A stretch of DNA of 23,123 nt from Faecalicatena sp. (lineage in GTDB: Bacteria; Bacillota; Clostridia; Lachnospirales; Lachnospiraceae), in contig VSNK01000049.1 in NCBI GenBank assembly GCA_009774255.1, positions 1 through 23,123 of the forward strand, given 5' to 3'. Positions 15,300 to 23,047 of this stretch are shown here, piece by piece. The position numbers and the translations under genes were made by a program. The notes beneath the pieces are model-generated. The model had not been told where the DNA came from, made no database searches, and worked only from the letters and a program-made list of their open reading frames with translations. The stretch's first letter is position 1; each line of letters opens with the position of its first letter.

Positions 15300-15881
15300 T
15301 TAATGTTTGGCAATAACTTCATCGACCAATCCATACTCTTTTGCTTCCTGAGCGGACATAAAGTTATCCCGCTCCGTATCGACCTGAATCACTTCGATCG
15401 GCTGCCCTGTATTCGCCGCCAGAATCTCATTCAATCTCTTCCTGGTTCGCAGAATATGCTCTGCCGCGATCTGAATCTCCGTCGCCTGTCCTCTGGCTCC
15501 TCCGGACGGCTGATGAATCATGATCTCCGCATTGGGCAGAGCAAATCTCTTGCCCTTCGTTCCGCCGGAAAGCAGGAACGAACCCATGCTTGCCGCCATG
15601 CCGATGCATACGGTGGACACGTCACACTTAATATACTGCATCGTGTCATAGATTGCCAGCCCTGCGGTCACAGAACCGCCCGGACTGTTGATATAAAGCT
15701 GGATATCCTTATTCGGATCATCCGCTTCCAGAAACAAAAGCTGGGCAACAACGATGTTCGCCGAAACGTCACTTACTTCCTCTCCCAGAAATATAATCCT
15801 GTCTTTTAATAATCTGGAATAAATATCATAAGAGCGTTCTCCCCGGCTTGTCTGTTCAATGACATAAGGTACTAAACTCAT
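15300..15881 (-). CDS. clpP: ATP-dependent Clp protease proteolytic subunit ClpP
   Basis: A 193-residue serine peptidase forming the 14-subunit chamber that works with ClpX (and ClpC where present). The catalytic triad is at the textbook positions S98 (GMAASMGS), H123 (MIHQPSGG) and D172 (TERDNF). The N-terminus MSLVPYVIEQTSRGERSYDIYSRLL matches the family. AAGGAG sits eight bases upstream of the ATG. It is set between tig and clpX with 44-base gaps on both sides, giving a tig-clpP-clpX operon that couples folding with degradation of nascent and damaged proteins. Confidence 0.98.
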   Translation of the reverse strand: MSLVPYVIEQTSRGERSYDIYSRLLKDRIIFLGEEVSDVSANIVVAQLLFLEADDPNKDIQLYINSPGGSVTAGLAIYDTMQYIKCDVSTVCIGMAASMGSFLLSGGTKGKRFALPNAEIMIHQPSGGARGQATEIQIAAEHILRTRKRLNEILAANTGQPIEVIQVDTERDNFMSAQEAKEYGLVDEVIAKH

Positions 15882-15925
15882 TTAAAATTCTCCTTTTTTA
15901 CTGTGCTGAACATCTTCCAGCGCAC

Positions 15926-17212
15926 TTACTCTTCCACTGCCGCATCTGCGATCAATGTAATCGCATCCTGAATGGCTATGTTTTCCTTCAGTTCTTCTAT
16001 TCTCTTATCGTCCATGGACTTCTTAAGATCTTCCGGTTCTCTCTGATAGGTCTCTGCCATCTTTGCCAGTTCTTCATCCAGACGTTCCTCAGAAACTACG
16101 ATATTCTCAGCTTTTACGACTGCTTCCAGAACCAGCCTTGTACGAATGTTCCTCAAAGCCTGTGCTTCCAGATCATGTTTCAGCCTGTCTTCTGTCAGAC
16201 CTGTCATCTGGAAATACATTTCCCTAGTCATACCCTGCATCTGGAGACGATAGCCCAGGTCATCCTCCATCTGCCGCACCTGCAGATCAATCATCGGCTG
16301 CGGAATATCCATCTCTGCATTCTCCGCCGCCTGGTCTACGGCCTGGTCTTCCACATGCTCCCGTGCTTCTGACTGTTTTCTCTCTATCAGCTTCTTCTCT
16401 ACTTCCTGTCTGTATTCTTCAAGAGTGTCACACTCCGATACATCGGACGCAAATTCATCATCCAGCTCCGGCAGTTCCTTTTCTCTGATCGTGTTCACGG
16501 TACATTCAAATACCGCCGCCTTTCCTGCCAGTTCCTTTGCCTGGTAAGCTTCCGGGAATGTAACATTGACTTCCACTTCCTGGCCGATCTCAGCGCCGAT
16601 CAACTGATCTTCAAATCCTGGAATAAATGCGCCGGAACCGATGGTCAGCGAATAATCCGTACCCTTTCCGCCTTCAAAAGCTTCCCCGTCTACGAACCCT
16701 TCGAAATCCAATGTAATCATGTCGCCGCTTTTCACGGCACGATCTGTCACTTCTACGGTTCTTCCGTTGCGTTCCTGTTCCCTGCGGATCTCAGCTTCTA
16801 CATCTTCCGCAGTCACTTCCGTAGAAATCTTATCCACCTTCAGACCTTTATATTCTCCCAGGGTCACCTCCGGCTTTACCGCCACTTCTGCCGTAAAAAT
16901 AAAAGGCTTCCCTTTCTCTATCTGTACGATATCTACCGTCGGCTGAGATACGATATCCAGCTCGCACTCGTCATATGCCTTGCCGTAAGCTGTCGGTATC
17001 ATACGGTTCACCGCATCATCATAAAAGATCTCCGGGCCATACATCTTCTCAAGCATCTGACGCGGCACCTTTCCCTTACGGAAGCCCGAAATCGAAATCT
17101 TGCCGCGCTGCTTCAGATACGCGGCCTGAATCGCTTTCTCCACTTCTTCCGCGGCAACCTCGATCGTAAGCTTTGCCATATTATGCTCTAACTTTTCTAC
17201 CTGTAGACTCAT
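15926..17212 (-). CDS. tig: Trigger factor (ribosome-bound chaperone)
   Basis: A 428-residue peptidyl-prolyl isomerase and chaperone acting at the ribosomal exit tunnel. The ribosome-docking signature GFRKGKVP is at 43-50. The FKBP-type isomerase domain runs from about 160 to 245 (VKSGDMITLDFEGFVDGEAFEGG is its beginning), and the helical C-terminal arms follow. AAGGAGG upstream fixes the start. It is the first gene of the operon with clpP and clpX; the promoter at 17302-17330 has about 90 bases of leader containing two small hairpins. Mobile repeat copy B sits less than 40 bases upstream of the -35 box. Confidence 0.97.
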   Translation of the reverse strand: MSLQVEKLEHNMAKLTIEVAAEEVEKAIQAAYLKQRGKISISGFRKGKVPRQMLEKMYGPEIFYDDAVNRMIPTAYGKAYDECELDIVSQPTVDIVQIEKGKPFIFTAEVAVKPEVTLGEYKGLKVDKISTEVTAEDVEAEIRREQERNGRTVEVTDRAVKSGDMITLDFEGFVDGEAFEGGKGTDYSLTIGSGAFIPGFEDQLIGAEIGQEVEVNVTFPEAYQAKELAGKAAVFECTVNTIREKELPELDDEFASDVSECDTLEEYRQEVEKKLIERKQSEAREHVEDQAVDQAAENAEMDIPQPMIDLQVRQMEDDLGYRLQMQGMTREMYFQMTGLTEDRLKHDLEAQALRNIRTRLVLEAVVKAENIVVSEERLDEELAKMAETYQREPEDLKKSMDDKRIEELKENIAIQDAITLIADAAVEE

Positions 17213-17249
17213 TTTTTATTTCCTCCTTGACATTTGTAATCAATTTGCA

Positions 17250-17287
17250 CGGCAAATCGATTGCCGGTCATATACGGGCATACGCCC
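17250..17287 (-). promoter_or_regulatory. Structured leader of tig
   Basis: The transcribed leader holds an inverted repeat CGGCAATCGATTTGCCG (17266-17250 on the minus strand) and GGGC-GTAT-GCCC (17287-17276). Neither has a T tract. They could stabilise the message or bind a regulator; no known riboswitch was recognised. Confidence 0.35.
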
Positions 17288-17301
17288 ACAATCATTAAAT
17301 C

Positions 17302-17330
17302 AGTATAGCACAAGAGTCTTTGAATTTCCA
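17302..17330 (-). promoter_or_regulatory. tig-clpPX promoter
   Basis: On the minus strand TGGAAA (17330-17325) and TATACT (17307-17302) have a 17-base spacer, and the -10 is preceded by TGC, making an extended -10 element (TGCTATACT). Confidence 0.6.
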
Positions 17331-17368
17331 GCACTTTTTATATTCAATAACTATTCAATGAAATTCGA

Positions 17369-17512
17369 GTTACTGTTCACTCCTGGGCCGTGCACCACGC
17401 TGCACGGTCACAGGCCAATATGTACTGGGGCTGGAATCCGGCCTCTTGCCGTAAGGCAACTTTAAATAGGCCGGATTCGTTACAGTTCGCTGGCTGGCCA
17501 GTGAACTGTAAC
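17369..17512 (+). mobile_element. Three-hairpin repeat, copy B (complete, 144 bp)
   Basis: Ends are GTTACTGTTC and GAACTGTAAC, inverted repeats differing at one base. Hairpin 3: CCGTGCA-CCACGC-TGCACGG (17388-17407). Hairpin 2: GAATCCGGCC pairs fully with GGCCGGATTC and encloses TTGCC-GTAA-GGCAA. Hairpin 1: 17479-17512, arms GTTACAGTTCGCTGGC / GCCAGTGAACTGTAAC with a single G-T wobble. Flanks AAATTCGA (17361-17368) and GAATTCGA (17513-17520) match at 7 of 8 bases, indicating an 8-bp target duplication. Its right end supplies the last codons of the glycosyltransferase gene. Confidence 0.85.
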
Positions 17513-18688
17513 GAATTCGATGTCACCCTCAATATGAAATTTTTCCATTCGTTTCATCTGTTTCCTGGAAACCTGAAAAATAAATATTGGATCTTTTGTG
17601 TCAAAAACAATCCTTCCATTCCTCTCTTTTCCGTTTTCAGGAGTCATTTGAATCTCCTTTCCGTCTAAAAAGAAATGCAGTCCCCACATATGGCAGGCAT
17701 ATCCCTCCTCAGGGTCATAACGAAGAGCTTTGACGCGGGATGGAAGAACAGTCAGGTCCGCCTCCACCGTAAAATGTGATTTGCTTTCAAACATAAGATA
17801 CACCGTAAGACTTTGCTCTTCACAATATCCTTTTCCCATATCATAATATATCTTTCCGCGCATTGGAATTTGAGCCCAGCGTTCTGAAAAAGCGGCTAAT
17901 TCTGCAATATATTTCCCTGGATAATGTTGGTGCATAAAACGGATTCTCTGAGAAGTTGTATTTTCCTCTTCATCGTCTGCCGACGTTCTTTTGTGTCCAT
18001 TCCAGACACTCTCTTTGTGAACCCGATAGACGCTAAGCGGTTCCTTTATGGATAAGATTTTCCCCTGCTGTGCCATTAGCAGATTCACAAACCAGTCATC
18101 TACATACGGCTGATTTAAAAAGCTTTTCGGTATTTCATTCAAGGAAGAAATCCTGTATAAATTCGATGTGAAATTTCCTGTATAATTGTCCTCTGCCTGC
18201 ATTTCCGGCAAAATATATTTACTCTTATCTACATTCTCCGGATACAGACGAACTGAGAAACAATTATTTTCCTGATTATATATCGTCAAATAATTATTAG
18301 ACATAGAAATCCCTGGGTCTTTGTCTAATGGCTCCATATGCTTTTTTAACCAAAACGGGCTGATCCAGTAATCATCTCCTTCAAGGATACAGCCATAATC
18401 TGCCCCGGAATCCATGAGAAGCCTTATGATACGTTTTGTATTCTCCGGCATTCCCATGTTTTGTTTGTTAGAGCAGTCTTCTACTTTCCAGTTTTTAGGT
18501 ACACCTGCTTTTTTTATCTCCTCCTCTATCATTACTTTTGTCCGATCTGTCGAAGCATCATCACATATTAAAATCCGAACCGCCTTCTCACCATCTAACT
18601 TCTGAGCCATAAGATGTTCTATACACTGACCGATATATTTTTCCTGATTATAGCAGGAGATTGCTACGCATACCTTTTCTTTCATCAT
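17480..18688 (-). CDS. Family 2 glycosyltransferase with repeat-derived C-terminus
   Basis: A 402-residue GT-A fold glycosyltransferase (VCVAISCYNQEKYIGQCIEHL start; nucleotide-binding ICDDASTDRT with D43-D44; metal-binding EGDDYW at 103-108). Such enzymes transfer sugars from nucleotide donors to surface polysaccharide or protein; acceptor unknown. The last ~110 residues form a beta-rich extra domain. No membrane segment is visible. Two start codons, 18688 and 18685, overlap the DJ-1 stop (ATGATGA); AGGA precedes them. The final ten residues VTVHWPASEL and the TAA lie inside mobile repeat copy B. Removing the repeat and one target duplication restores the frame ...GDIEFH followed by TGA, a 393-residue ancestor. 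The gene looks more AT-rich than its neighbours, suggesting transfer. Confidence 0.85.
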   Translation of the reverse strand: MMKEKVCVAISCYNQEKYIGQCIEHLMAQKLDGEKAVRILICDDASTDRTKVMIEEEIKKAGVPKNWKVEDCSNKQNMGMPENTKRIIRLLMDSGADYGCILEGDDYWISPFWLKKHMEPLDKDPGISMSNNYLTIYNQENNCFSVRLYPENVDKSKYILPEMQAEDNYTGNFTSNLYRISSLNEIPKSFLNQPYVDDWFVNLLMAQQGKILSIKEPLSVYRVHKESVWNGHKRTSADDEEENTTSQRIRFMHQHYPGKYIAELAAFSERWAQIPMRGKIYYDMGKGYCEEQSLTVYLMFESKSHFTVEADLTVLPSRVKALRYDPEEGYACHMWGLHFFLDGKEIQMTPENGKERNGRIVFDTKDPIFIFQVSRKQMKRMEKFHIEGDIEFVTVHWPASEL

Positions 18689-19254
18689 GATTCCTGGTTT
18701 TCCCTTCTATCGTAGATGATGGACCGCCCGATCTCCTCTGCTTTCTCCTCTCCGCACAGCAATGCGGTCAGCTTCAGCGCAAACGGGATGGCAGTTCCCA
18801 TCCCCCGGCTCGTGATCACATGTCCGTCCACAATGACCGGATCCGTCACTGCCTCCGCACCTTCGAGCTTCTCTTCAAAGCCAGGGTAGCAGCAGGCTTT
18901 CCGTCCTTTGAGAAAACCGAGTCTTCCGAAAACGCTTGGCGCAGCGCAGATTGCCGCAATGTAACTGTCTTTTTCATGATATGCCCGGAGAATCTCCTGC
19001 AGCCCTTTGTGATTCATAAGATTGCGCGTTCCCGGCATTCCGCCCGGAAGTACCAGCATATCTGTCTGTGAAAAATCCATTTCCTCAAATAAAAAATCTG
19101 CCTCTATGTTGATCTGATGAGAACCATGGATCATCTTCTCTCCGGTTACGGATACCGTATCCACCCGGACACCGGCTCTGCGCAGGATATCTACTACGGT
19201 GAGCCCCTCAATTTCCTCAAATCCATCAGCAAGAAATACGCTAACCTGTTTCAT
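18685..19254 (-). CDS. DJ-1/PfpI-family protein (YajL/ThiJ-like)
   Basis: A 189-residue member of the DJ-1/PfpI superfamily. The nucleophile elbow AAICAAPS carries C103, and GFEEIE near the N-terminus supplies the glutamate (E16) that hydrogen-bonds it in DJ-1. The length and motif fit the YajL/DJ-1 branch, linked to protection from carbonyl stress, with glyoxalase or deglycase activity claimed for some members; the exact reaction is not settled. The upstream AGGAG is 12 bases from the ATG, a little far. It overlaps the glycosyltransferase start, so both are translated from one message, although no functional link between them is known to me. Confidence 0.9.
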   Translation of the reverse strand: MKQVSVFLADGFEEIEGLTVVDILRRAGVRVDTVSVTGEKMIHGSHQINIEADFLFEEMDFSQTDMLVLPGGMPGTRNLMNHKGLQEILRAYHEKDSYIAAICAAPSVFGRLGFLKGRKACCYPGFEEKLEGAEAVTDPVIVDGHVITSRGMGTAIPFALKLTALLCGEEKAEEIGRSIIYDRRENQES

Positions 19255-19282
19255 AACCTGTCTTTACTCCTCTCTATTCTAT

Positions 19283-19442
19283 GATTCGACCGTCAAAAGT
19301 CCATTTTCATTGCTGAGATAATTTTTCGAAGATTCGTGCCACAATATATGGAGGCAATGTGGTGCATCGCCCTCATATATCGTGGCATGGAGATTCGGAA
19401 AATTAGCCAGCAAGGGAAATGAGAGCTTTTGACGGGCGAATC
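19283..19442. repeat. 160-bp long hairpin between thrC and DJ-1 gene
   Basis: The left arm (19283-19359) is the imperfect reverse complement of the right arm (19365-19442). Outer pairs begin with GATTCG(A/C)CCGTCAAAAG and inner pairs include ATATATG(G/A)(A/G)GGC(A/G)ATG, with a five-base loop TGGTG at 19360-19364. By eye roughly three quarters or more of positions pair, with a few one- or two-base bulges. No frame of note is present. It could be a non-autonomous mobile element, a structured RNA, or a barrier between the two genes. Confidence 0.8.
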
Positions 19443-19451
19443 ATTCTATAA

Positions 19452-19491
19452 GGAACTACGGAAAAACGCATAAATGCTCTTCTGCAGTTCC
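19452..19491 (-). terminator. Possible thrC terminator hairpin
   Basis: GGAACTACGG (19452-19461) pairs with CTGCAGTTCC (19482-19491) with two mismatches, directly past the thrC stop. The T tract on the minus strand is poor (TTATAG), so termination may depend on the larger hairpin next to it. Confidence 0.35.
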
Positions 19492-19499
19492 AGATCTAC

Positions 19500-20987
19500 C
19501 TAAATCCCAAGAATTTCCTTTACCGTTTCTTTCATCTGGTCCGTGTCACACTCTCTCGTATGCAGGATCTGTGCGTTTTGAAGCTCTTCGATTGCATGGG
19601 GCACCGGCGTCCCGGACAGTTTTTCCAGTTCATCAATCAAAGCAAACTCATCTTTGCTTTCGTACTTTCCGTCAATGGCAGTCATAACGCTTTTGACAAA
19701 TTTGTATGGACTGGCGGTTGATGCAACCAGCGTTTTGGTGTGATCCCCGCTGCTTTCTCTATATGCCCGGCACACATGGGACGCCACTGCCGTGTGAGGG
19801 TCCATCACGTAGCCCGTGGAATTGTAGGTATCCCTTATAGCCGCCCGTGTGTCTTCTTCGGTGGCAAAGCCTCCCTCAAAATCAGATAGCTGCGCTTTCA
19901 TCTCCCGGGTGATTTCATATTTTCCCTCTGTTTTCAGTGCTGCCATCAATTCCTGATTCTTTTTTGCATCTGCCCCTGCAATCGTGTAGATCAGCCTTTC
20001 CAGATTACTGGAAATCAGGATATCCATGGATGGGGAGGATGTGAGTACAAACTCCCGATTTTTATCATAGGTGCCTGTCTTGAAAAAGTCGAACAGGACT
20101 TTATTCTCATTGGAGGCACAGATTAGCTTTTCGATCGGTACTCCCATCTGCTTTGCATAATAAGCTGCCAGGATATTTCCAAAATTCCCGGTAGGCACGG
20201 TCACATTGATTTTTTCGTCCTGTGAGATTTCCTCGTTCTGCAGAAGCTTTGCGTAAGCATATACATAGTAGACGACCTGCGGAACCAGACGGCCGATATT
20301 GATGGAATTCGCGGAAGAGAACTGATATCCCCTTTCCGCCAGTTCCTGTTCCAGTTCCTTATCTTCAAACAATGCTTTCACTCCGGTCTGGGCATTGTCA
20401 AAGTTGCCGTGAATCGCCACAACCGCCGTGTTGTCTCCCTTCTGGGTAACCATCTGCAGCTCCTGTACCCGGCTGACTCCGTTCTTTGGATAGAATACGA
20501 TGATCCTTGTTCCCGGCACATCCGCAAACCCGGCCAATGCAGCTTTCCCTGTATCGCCGGAAGTCGCCGTCAGAATGACAATGTCATGGGTCACATGATT
20601 CTTCTTTGCTGACGTAGTGAGTAAATGCGGCAGAATGGAAAGCGCCATGTCCTTAAATGCGATCGTTGCCCCATGGAAGAGTTCCAGATGATAGGTGTCT
20701 CCCACCTTGACCAGAGGCGCAATGACTTCCGTGTCGAATTTGGAATCATATGCGCTTTCGATACAACTTTTCAGCTCCTCTTCCGTAAAATCTGTCAGGA
20801 ACTGCTTCATAACCGCATAAGCCGTTTCCTGGTAGGACATTTCCTTTAATTCTTCCATAGAAACATCCAGCTTTGGAACAGAAACCGGCACGAACAATCC
20901 GCCATCCTCCGCAAGCCCTTTCAGGATCGCCTCGGAAGCCGTGACCATATGCTGCGCGTTCCGTGTGCTTTTATATAATAGATTCAT
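19500..20987 (-). CDS. thrC: Threonine synthase
   Basis: A 495-residue pyridoxal-phosphate enzyme converting O-phosphohomoserine to threonine, the last step of threonine synthesis. The N-terminus (MNLLYKSTRNAQHMVTASEAILKGLAEDGGLFVP) is that of the longer, class 2 form found in E. coli, yeast and many Clostridia. The PLP-binding lysine is K112 in HGATIAFKDMAL; the phosphate-binding loop TATSGDTGKAALAG and the glycine-rich NVTVPTGNFGNILAAY are present. GAGGG lies eight bases upstream of the ATG. It stands alone next to leuCD, which runs in the same direction, with a mobile repeat between. No T-box or threonine-rich leader peptide is visible in the 58-base leader. Confidence 0.96.
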   Translation of the reverse strand: MNLLYKSTRNAQHMVTASEAILKGLAEDGGLFVPVSVPKLDVSMEELKEMSYQETAYAVMKQFLTDFTEEELKSCIESAYDSKFDTEVIAPLVKVGDTYHLELFHGATIAFKDMALSILPHLLTTSAKKNHVTHDIVILTATSGDTGKAALAGFADVPGTRIIVFYPKNGVSRVQELQMVTQKGDNTAVVAIHGNFDNAQTGVKALFEDKELEQELAERGYQFSSANSINIGRLVPQVVYYVYAYAKLLQNEEISQDEKINVTVPTGNFGNILAAYYAKQMGVPIEKLICASNENKVLFDFFKTGTYDKNREFVLTSSPSMDILISSNLERLIYTIAGADAKKNQELMAALKTEGKYEITREMKAQLSDFEGGFATEEDTRAAIRDTYNSTGYVMDPHTAVASHVCRAYRESSGDHTKTLVASTASPYKFVKSVMTAIDGKYESKDEFALIDELEKLSGTPVPHAIEELQNAQILHTRECDTDQMKETVKEILGI

Positions 20988-21010
20988 CTCTTCAGCCCTC
21001 TTCTTTTTCA

Positions 21011-21038
21011 GTTTTAGTAAGCACCCTTTCAGGTGTAA
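21011..21038 (-). promoter_or_regulatory. Possible thrC promoter
   Basis: TTACAC (21038-21033) and TAAAAC (21016-21011) lie 16 bases apart on the minus strand, in the short gap between the start of thrC and repeat copy C. Transcription from beyond the repeat is equally possible. Confidence 0.3.
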
Positions 21039-21045
21039 TCATCGT

Positions 21046-21194
21046 GTTACAGTTCACAGCCTAACCGGCCGCGAACTGTAACGCATCCAGCCCATTGAAA
21101 AGTCGCCTGTCGGCGGGGGGGCTGGATGCCCGCCCCTTCACTGTATTGGCCGGATGCCTTGCAGCTGAGTGCAAGGCACCGTATGAACAGTAAC
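21046..21194 (-). mobile_element. Three-hairpin repeat, copy C (complete, 149 bp)
   Basis: Opposite orientation to copies A and B. Ends are GTTACAGTTC and GAACAGTAAC. Hairpin 1 is 21046-21082; hairpin 2 is 21083-21129 (GCATCCAGCC with GGCTGGATGC, enclosing CGCC-TGTC-GGCG); hairpin 3 is 21156-21177 (GCCTTGCA-GCTGAG-TGCAAGGC). Sequence differs strongly from A/B between the ends, yet the three hairpins keep order and spacing. Flanks ATCATCGT (21038-21045) and ATAATCGT (21195-21202) match at 7 of 8 bases. It lies between the leuD stop and the thrC leader. Confidence 0.8.
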
Positions 21195-21209
21195 ATAATC
21201 GTAGCTGCT

Positions 21210-21701
21210 TTACGCCTTTTTTGCGTTGGTATACTTTACCAGACCGCCTGCGGCAATCAGCTTCTGCATAAATTCCGGGAATGCCTGTCCCTGGAATTCC
21301 GTACCTTTTGTACGGTTGTAGATCTTTCCGCTGTCAAAATCAACTTCTACCTCGTCTCCTGCATCGATCCCTCTTGCCGCCTCCGGACACTCGATGATCG
21401 GCAGTCCGATATTAATCGCATTTCTATAGAAGATACGCGCAAATGTTTCCGCGATCACACAGCTTACTCCTGCCGTCTTCAGACAAAGCGGCGCATGCTC
21501 CCTGGAAGAACCGCAGCCGAAGTTCTTATTTGCCACGATCAGATCCCCCGGCTGTACCTTGTGTACGAATTCTGGATCAATATCTACCATTGCATGGCTT
21601 GCCAGCTCTTTCGCATCAAAGGAGTTGAGATATCTTGCCGGAATGATCACATCCGTATCTACATTATCTCCATATTTAAAAACGTGTCCCAATGCTTTCA
21701 T
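21210..21701 (-). CDS. leuD: 3-isopropylmalate dehydratase small subunit
   Basis: A 163-residue swivelling-domain subunit which, with LeuC, isomerises 2-isopropylmalate to 3-isopropylmalate in leucine synthesis. The hallmark NFGCGSSREHAP is present after GDNVDTDVIIPARYL. The short form (about 160 residues) is the type paired with the aconitase-like LeuC of archaea and Clostridia. The ATG overlaps the leuC stop as ATGA, and AGGTGA lies six bases upstream, so the subunits are made together. Substrate specificity between isopropylmalate and homologous acids in this group cannot be fixed from sequence alone. Copy C of the mobile repeat starts 15 bases after the stop. Confidence 0.95.
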   Translation of the reverse strand: MKALGHVFKYGDNVDTDVIIPARYLNSFDAKELASHAMVDIDPEFVHKVQPGDLIVANKNFGCGSSREHAPLCLKTAGVSCVIAETFARIFYRNAINIGLPIIECPEAARGIDAGDEVEVDFDSGKIYNRTKGTEFQGQAFPEFMQKLIAAGGLVKYTNAKKA

Positions 21702-22975
21702 GATCTTTCACCTACTTTCTCCGGATTTGCAATGCATCCTGCAATCGCGCTGGCCGCCGCCACTTCCGGGGAAGCCAGATAGATCAGGGAATCCACATGT
21801 CCCATCCTTCCGACAAAATTGCGGTTTGTGGTGGAAACACACTTTTCTCCTGCTGCCATAACACCCATATGTCCGCCCATGCAGGGGCCGCAGCTTGGCG
21901 TATTTACCGCACATCCTGCATCGATAAAGATGTCCACCAGCCCTTCCGCGATACACTGCTTGTAAATCTTCTGGGTCGCCGGAACCACCATCACACGCAC
22001 GTCCGGATGTACGGTATGGCCTTTCAGGATTGCCGCAGCCTTCCTCATATCTTCCATTCTTCCGTTTGTACAGGAGCCGATCACAACCTGATCAATCCGG
22101 ATGGGCTCCATCGCCTCTACCTCGTCAATCGTCTTGGCATTGCCCGGAAGATGCGGGAACGCGACGGTAGGACGCACCTCATCCAGATGGATCTCCACGA
22201 CCTTATCATATTCTGCATCCTCATCTGCGGCATAAATTTTATATTCTTTTTTCGAATGTTCTTTTATATAGGCCTCCGCCTGTTCATCTACGGGGAAGAT
22301 GCCGTTCTTGGCACCGGCCTCGATGGCCATATTGGCCATGGTAAAGCGGTCATCCATGGACAGATTGGCGATCCCGTCTCCTGTAAATTCCATAGACTTA
22401 TACAGAGCACCGTCCACTCCGATCTTTCCTATAATATGGATAATGATATCCTTGCCGCTTACATACGGCCCTGGCTTTCCGGTGAGCACGAACTTCATTG
22501 CCGACGGCACCTTGAACCACAGTTCCCCCGTAGCCATGCCGGTCGCGATGTCCGTTGTCCCGACACCGGTGGAAAATGCTCCCAATGCCCCGTATGTACA
22601 GGTGTGGGAATCCGCACCGATGATACACTCCCCTGCGGTAACTACCCCTGCCTCAGGCAAAATGGCATGCTCCACTCCGGACTTTCCCTGCTCAAAAAAC
22701 CAGCTCAGCCCCTGTGCCTTCGCGAACTCACGGATCGCTTTTGAATTCTCTGCCGACTTGATATCCTTATTCGGTGTAAAATGATCCGGAACCAGGACCA
22801 CCTTGTCTTTATCATATACTGTATCTGCCATCTCACGGAAAATAGGCAGTGCCATCGGACCGGTGATATCATTTGCCATCACGATGTCCAGCTTCGCTTC
22901 TATCAACTGACCGGCCGAGACAGATTCAAGCCCCGCATGAGCCGCCAATATCTTCTGCGTCATTGTCATTCCCAT
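21698..22975 (-). CDS. leuC: 3-isopropylmalate dehydratase large subunit
   Basis: A 425-residue aconitase-family subunit that holds the 4Fe-4S cluster. The cluster cysteines are C302 (GSCTNGR), C362 and C365 (SCGPCMGG); GADSHTCTYGALGAFSTGVGTTD is the typical substrate-side motif. Start at 22975 (MGMTMTQKIL) has AGGAGG eight bases upstream; the frame extends to 23059 through the leader and into the mobile repeat but lacks support. The gene overlaps leuD. Leucine operons of Clostridia are often controlled by a T-box; none lies in the 72 bases between the gene and repeat copy D, though one could be further upstream, as leuA or leuB may be. Confidence 0.95.
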   Translation of the reverse strand: MGMTMTQKILAAHAGLESVSAGQLIEAKLDIVMANDITGPMALPIFREMADTVYDKDKVVLVPDHFTPNKDIKSAENSKAIREFAKAQGLSWFFEQGKSGVEHAILPEAGVVTAGECIIGADSHTCTYGALGAFSTGVGTTDIATGMATGELWFKVPSAMKFVLTGKPGPYVSGKDIIIHIIGKIGVDGALYKSMEFTGDGIANLSMDDRFTMANMAIEAGAKNGIFPVDEQAEAYIKEHSKKEYKIYAADEDAEYDKVVEIHLDEVRPTVAFPHLPGNAKTIDEVEAMEPIRIDQVVIGSCTNGRMEDMRKAAAILKGHTVHPDVRVMVVPATQKIYKQCIAEGLVDIFIDAGCAVNTPSCGPCMGGHMGVMAAGEKCVSTTNRNFVGRMGHVDSLIYLASPEVAAASAIAGCIANPEKVGERS

Positions 22976-23047
22976 TGTGACAACCTCCTTTGTTTGCTTT
23001 CTGTCTGCTATTCTAACACACAATATCATGAAAAGGAAGGGGAAATT
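22976..23047 (-). other. leuC leader
   Basis: A 72-base spacer with the ribosome binding site and a -10-like TAGAAT (23015-23010, minus strand); the best -35 at 17 bases is TTCCTT, which is weak. The main promoter may lie beyond the repeat, outside the window. Confidence 0.3.

Noticed and set aside
20988..21045. T-box or amino-acid leader before thrC
   Set aside because: The leader is too short, with no leader peptide or T-box bulge sequence; likewise the 72 bases before leuC.
21797..22744. 315-codon plus-strand frame opposite leuC
   Set aside because: Shadow of leuC; no start signal and no recognisable domain.
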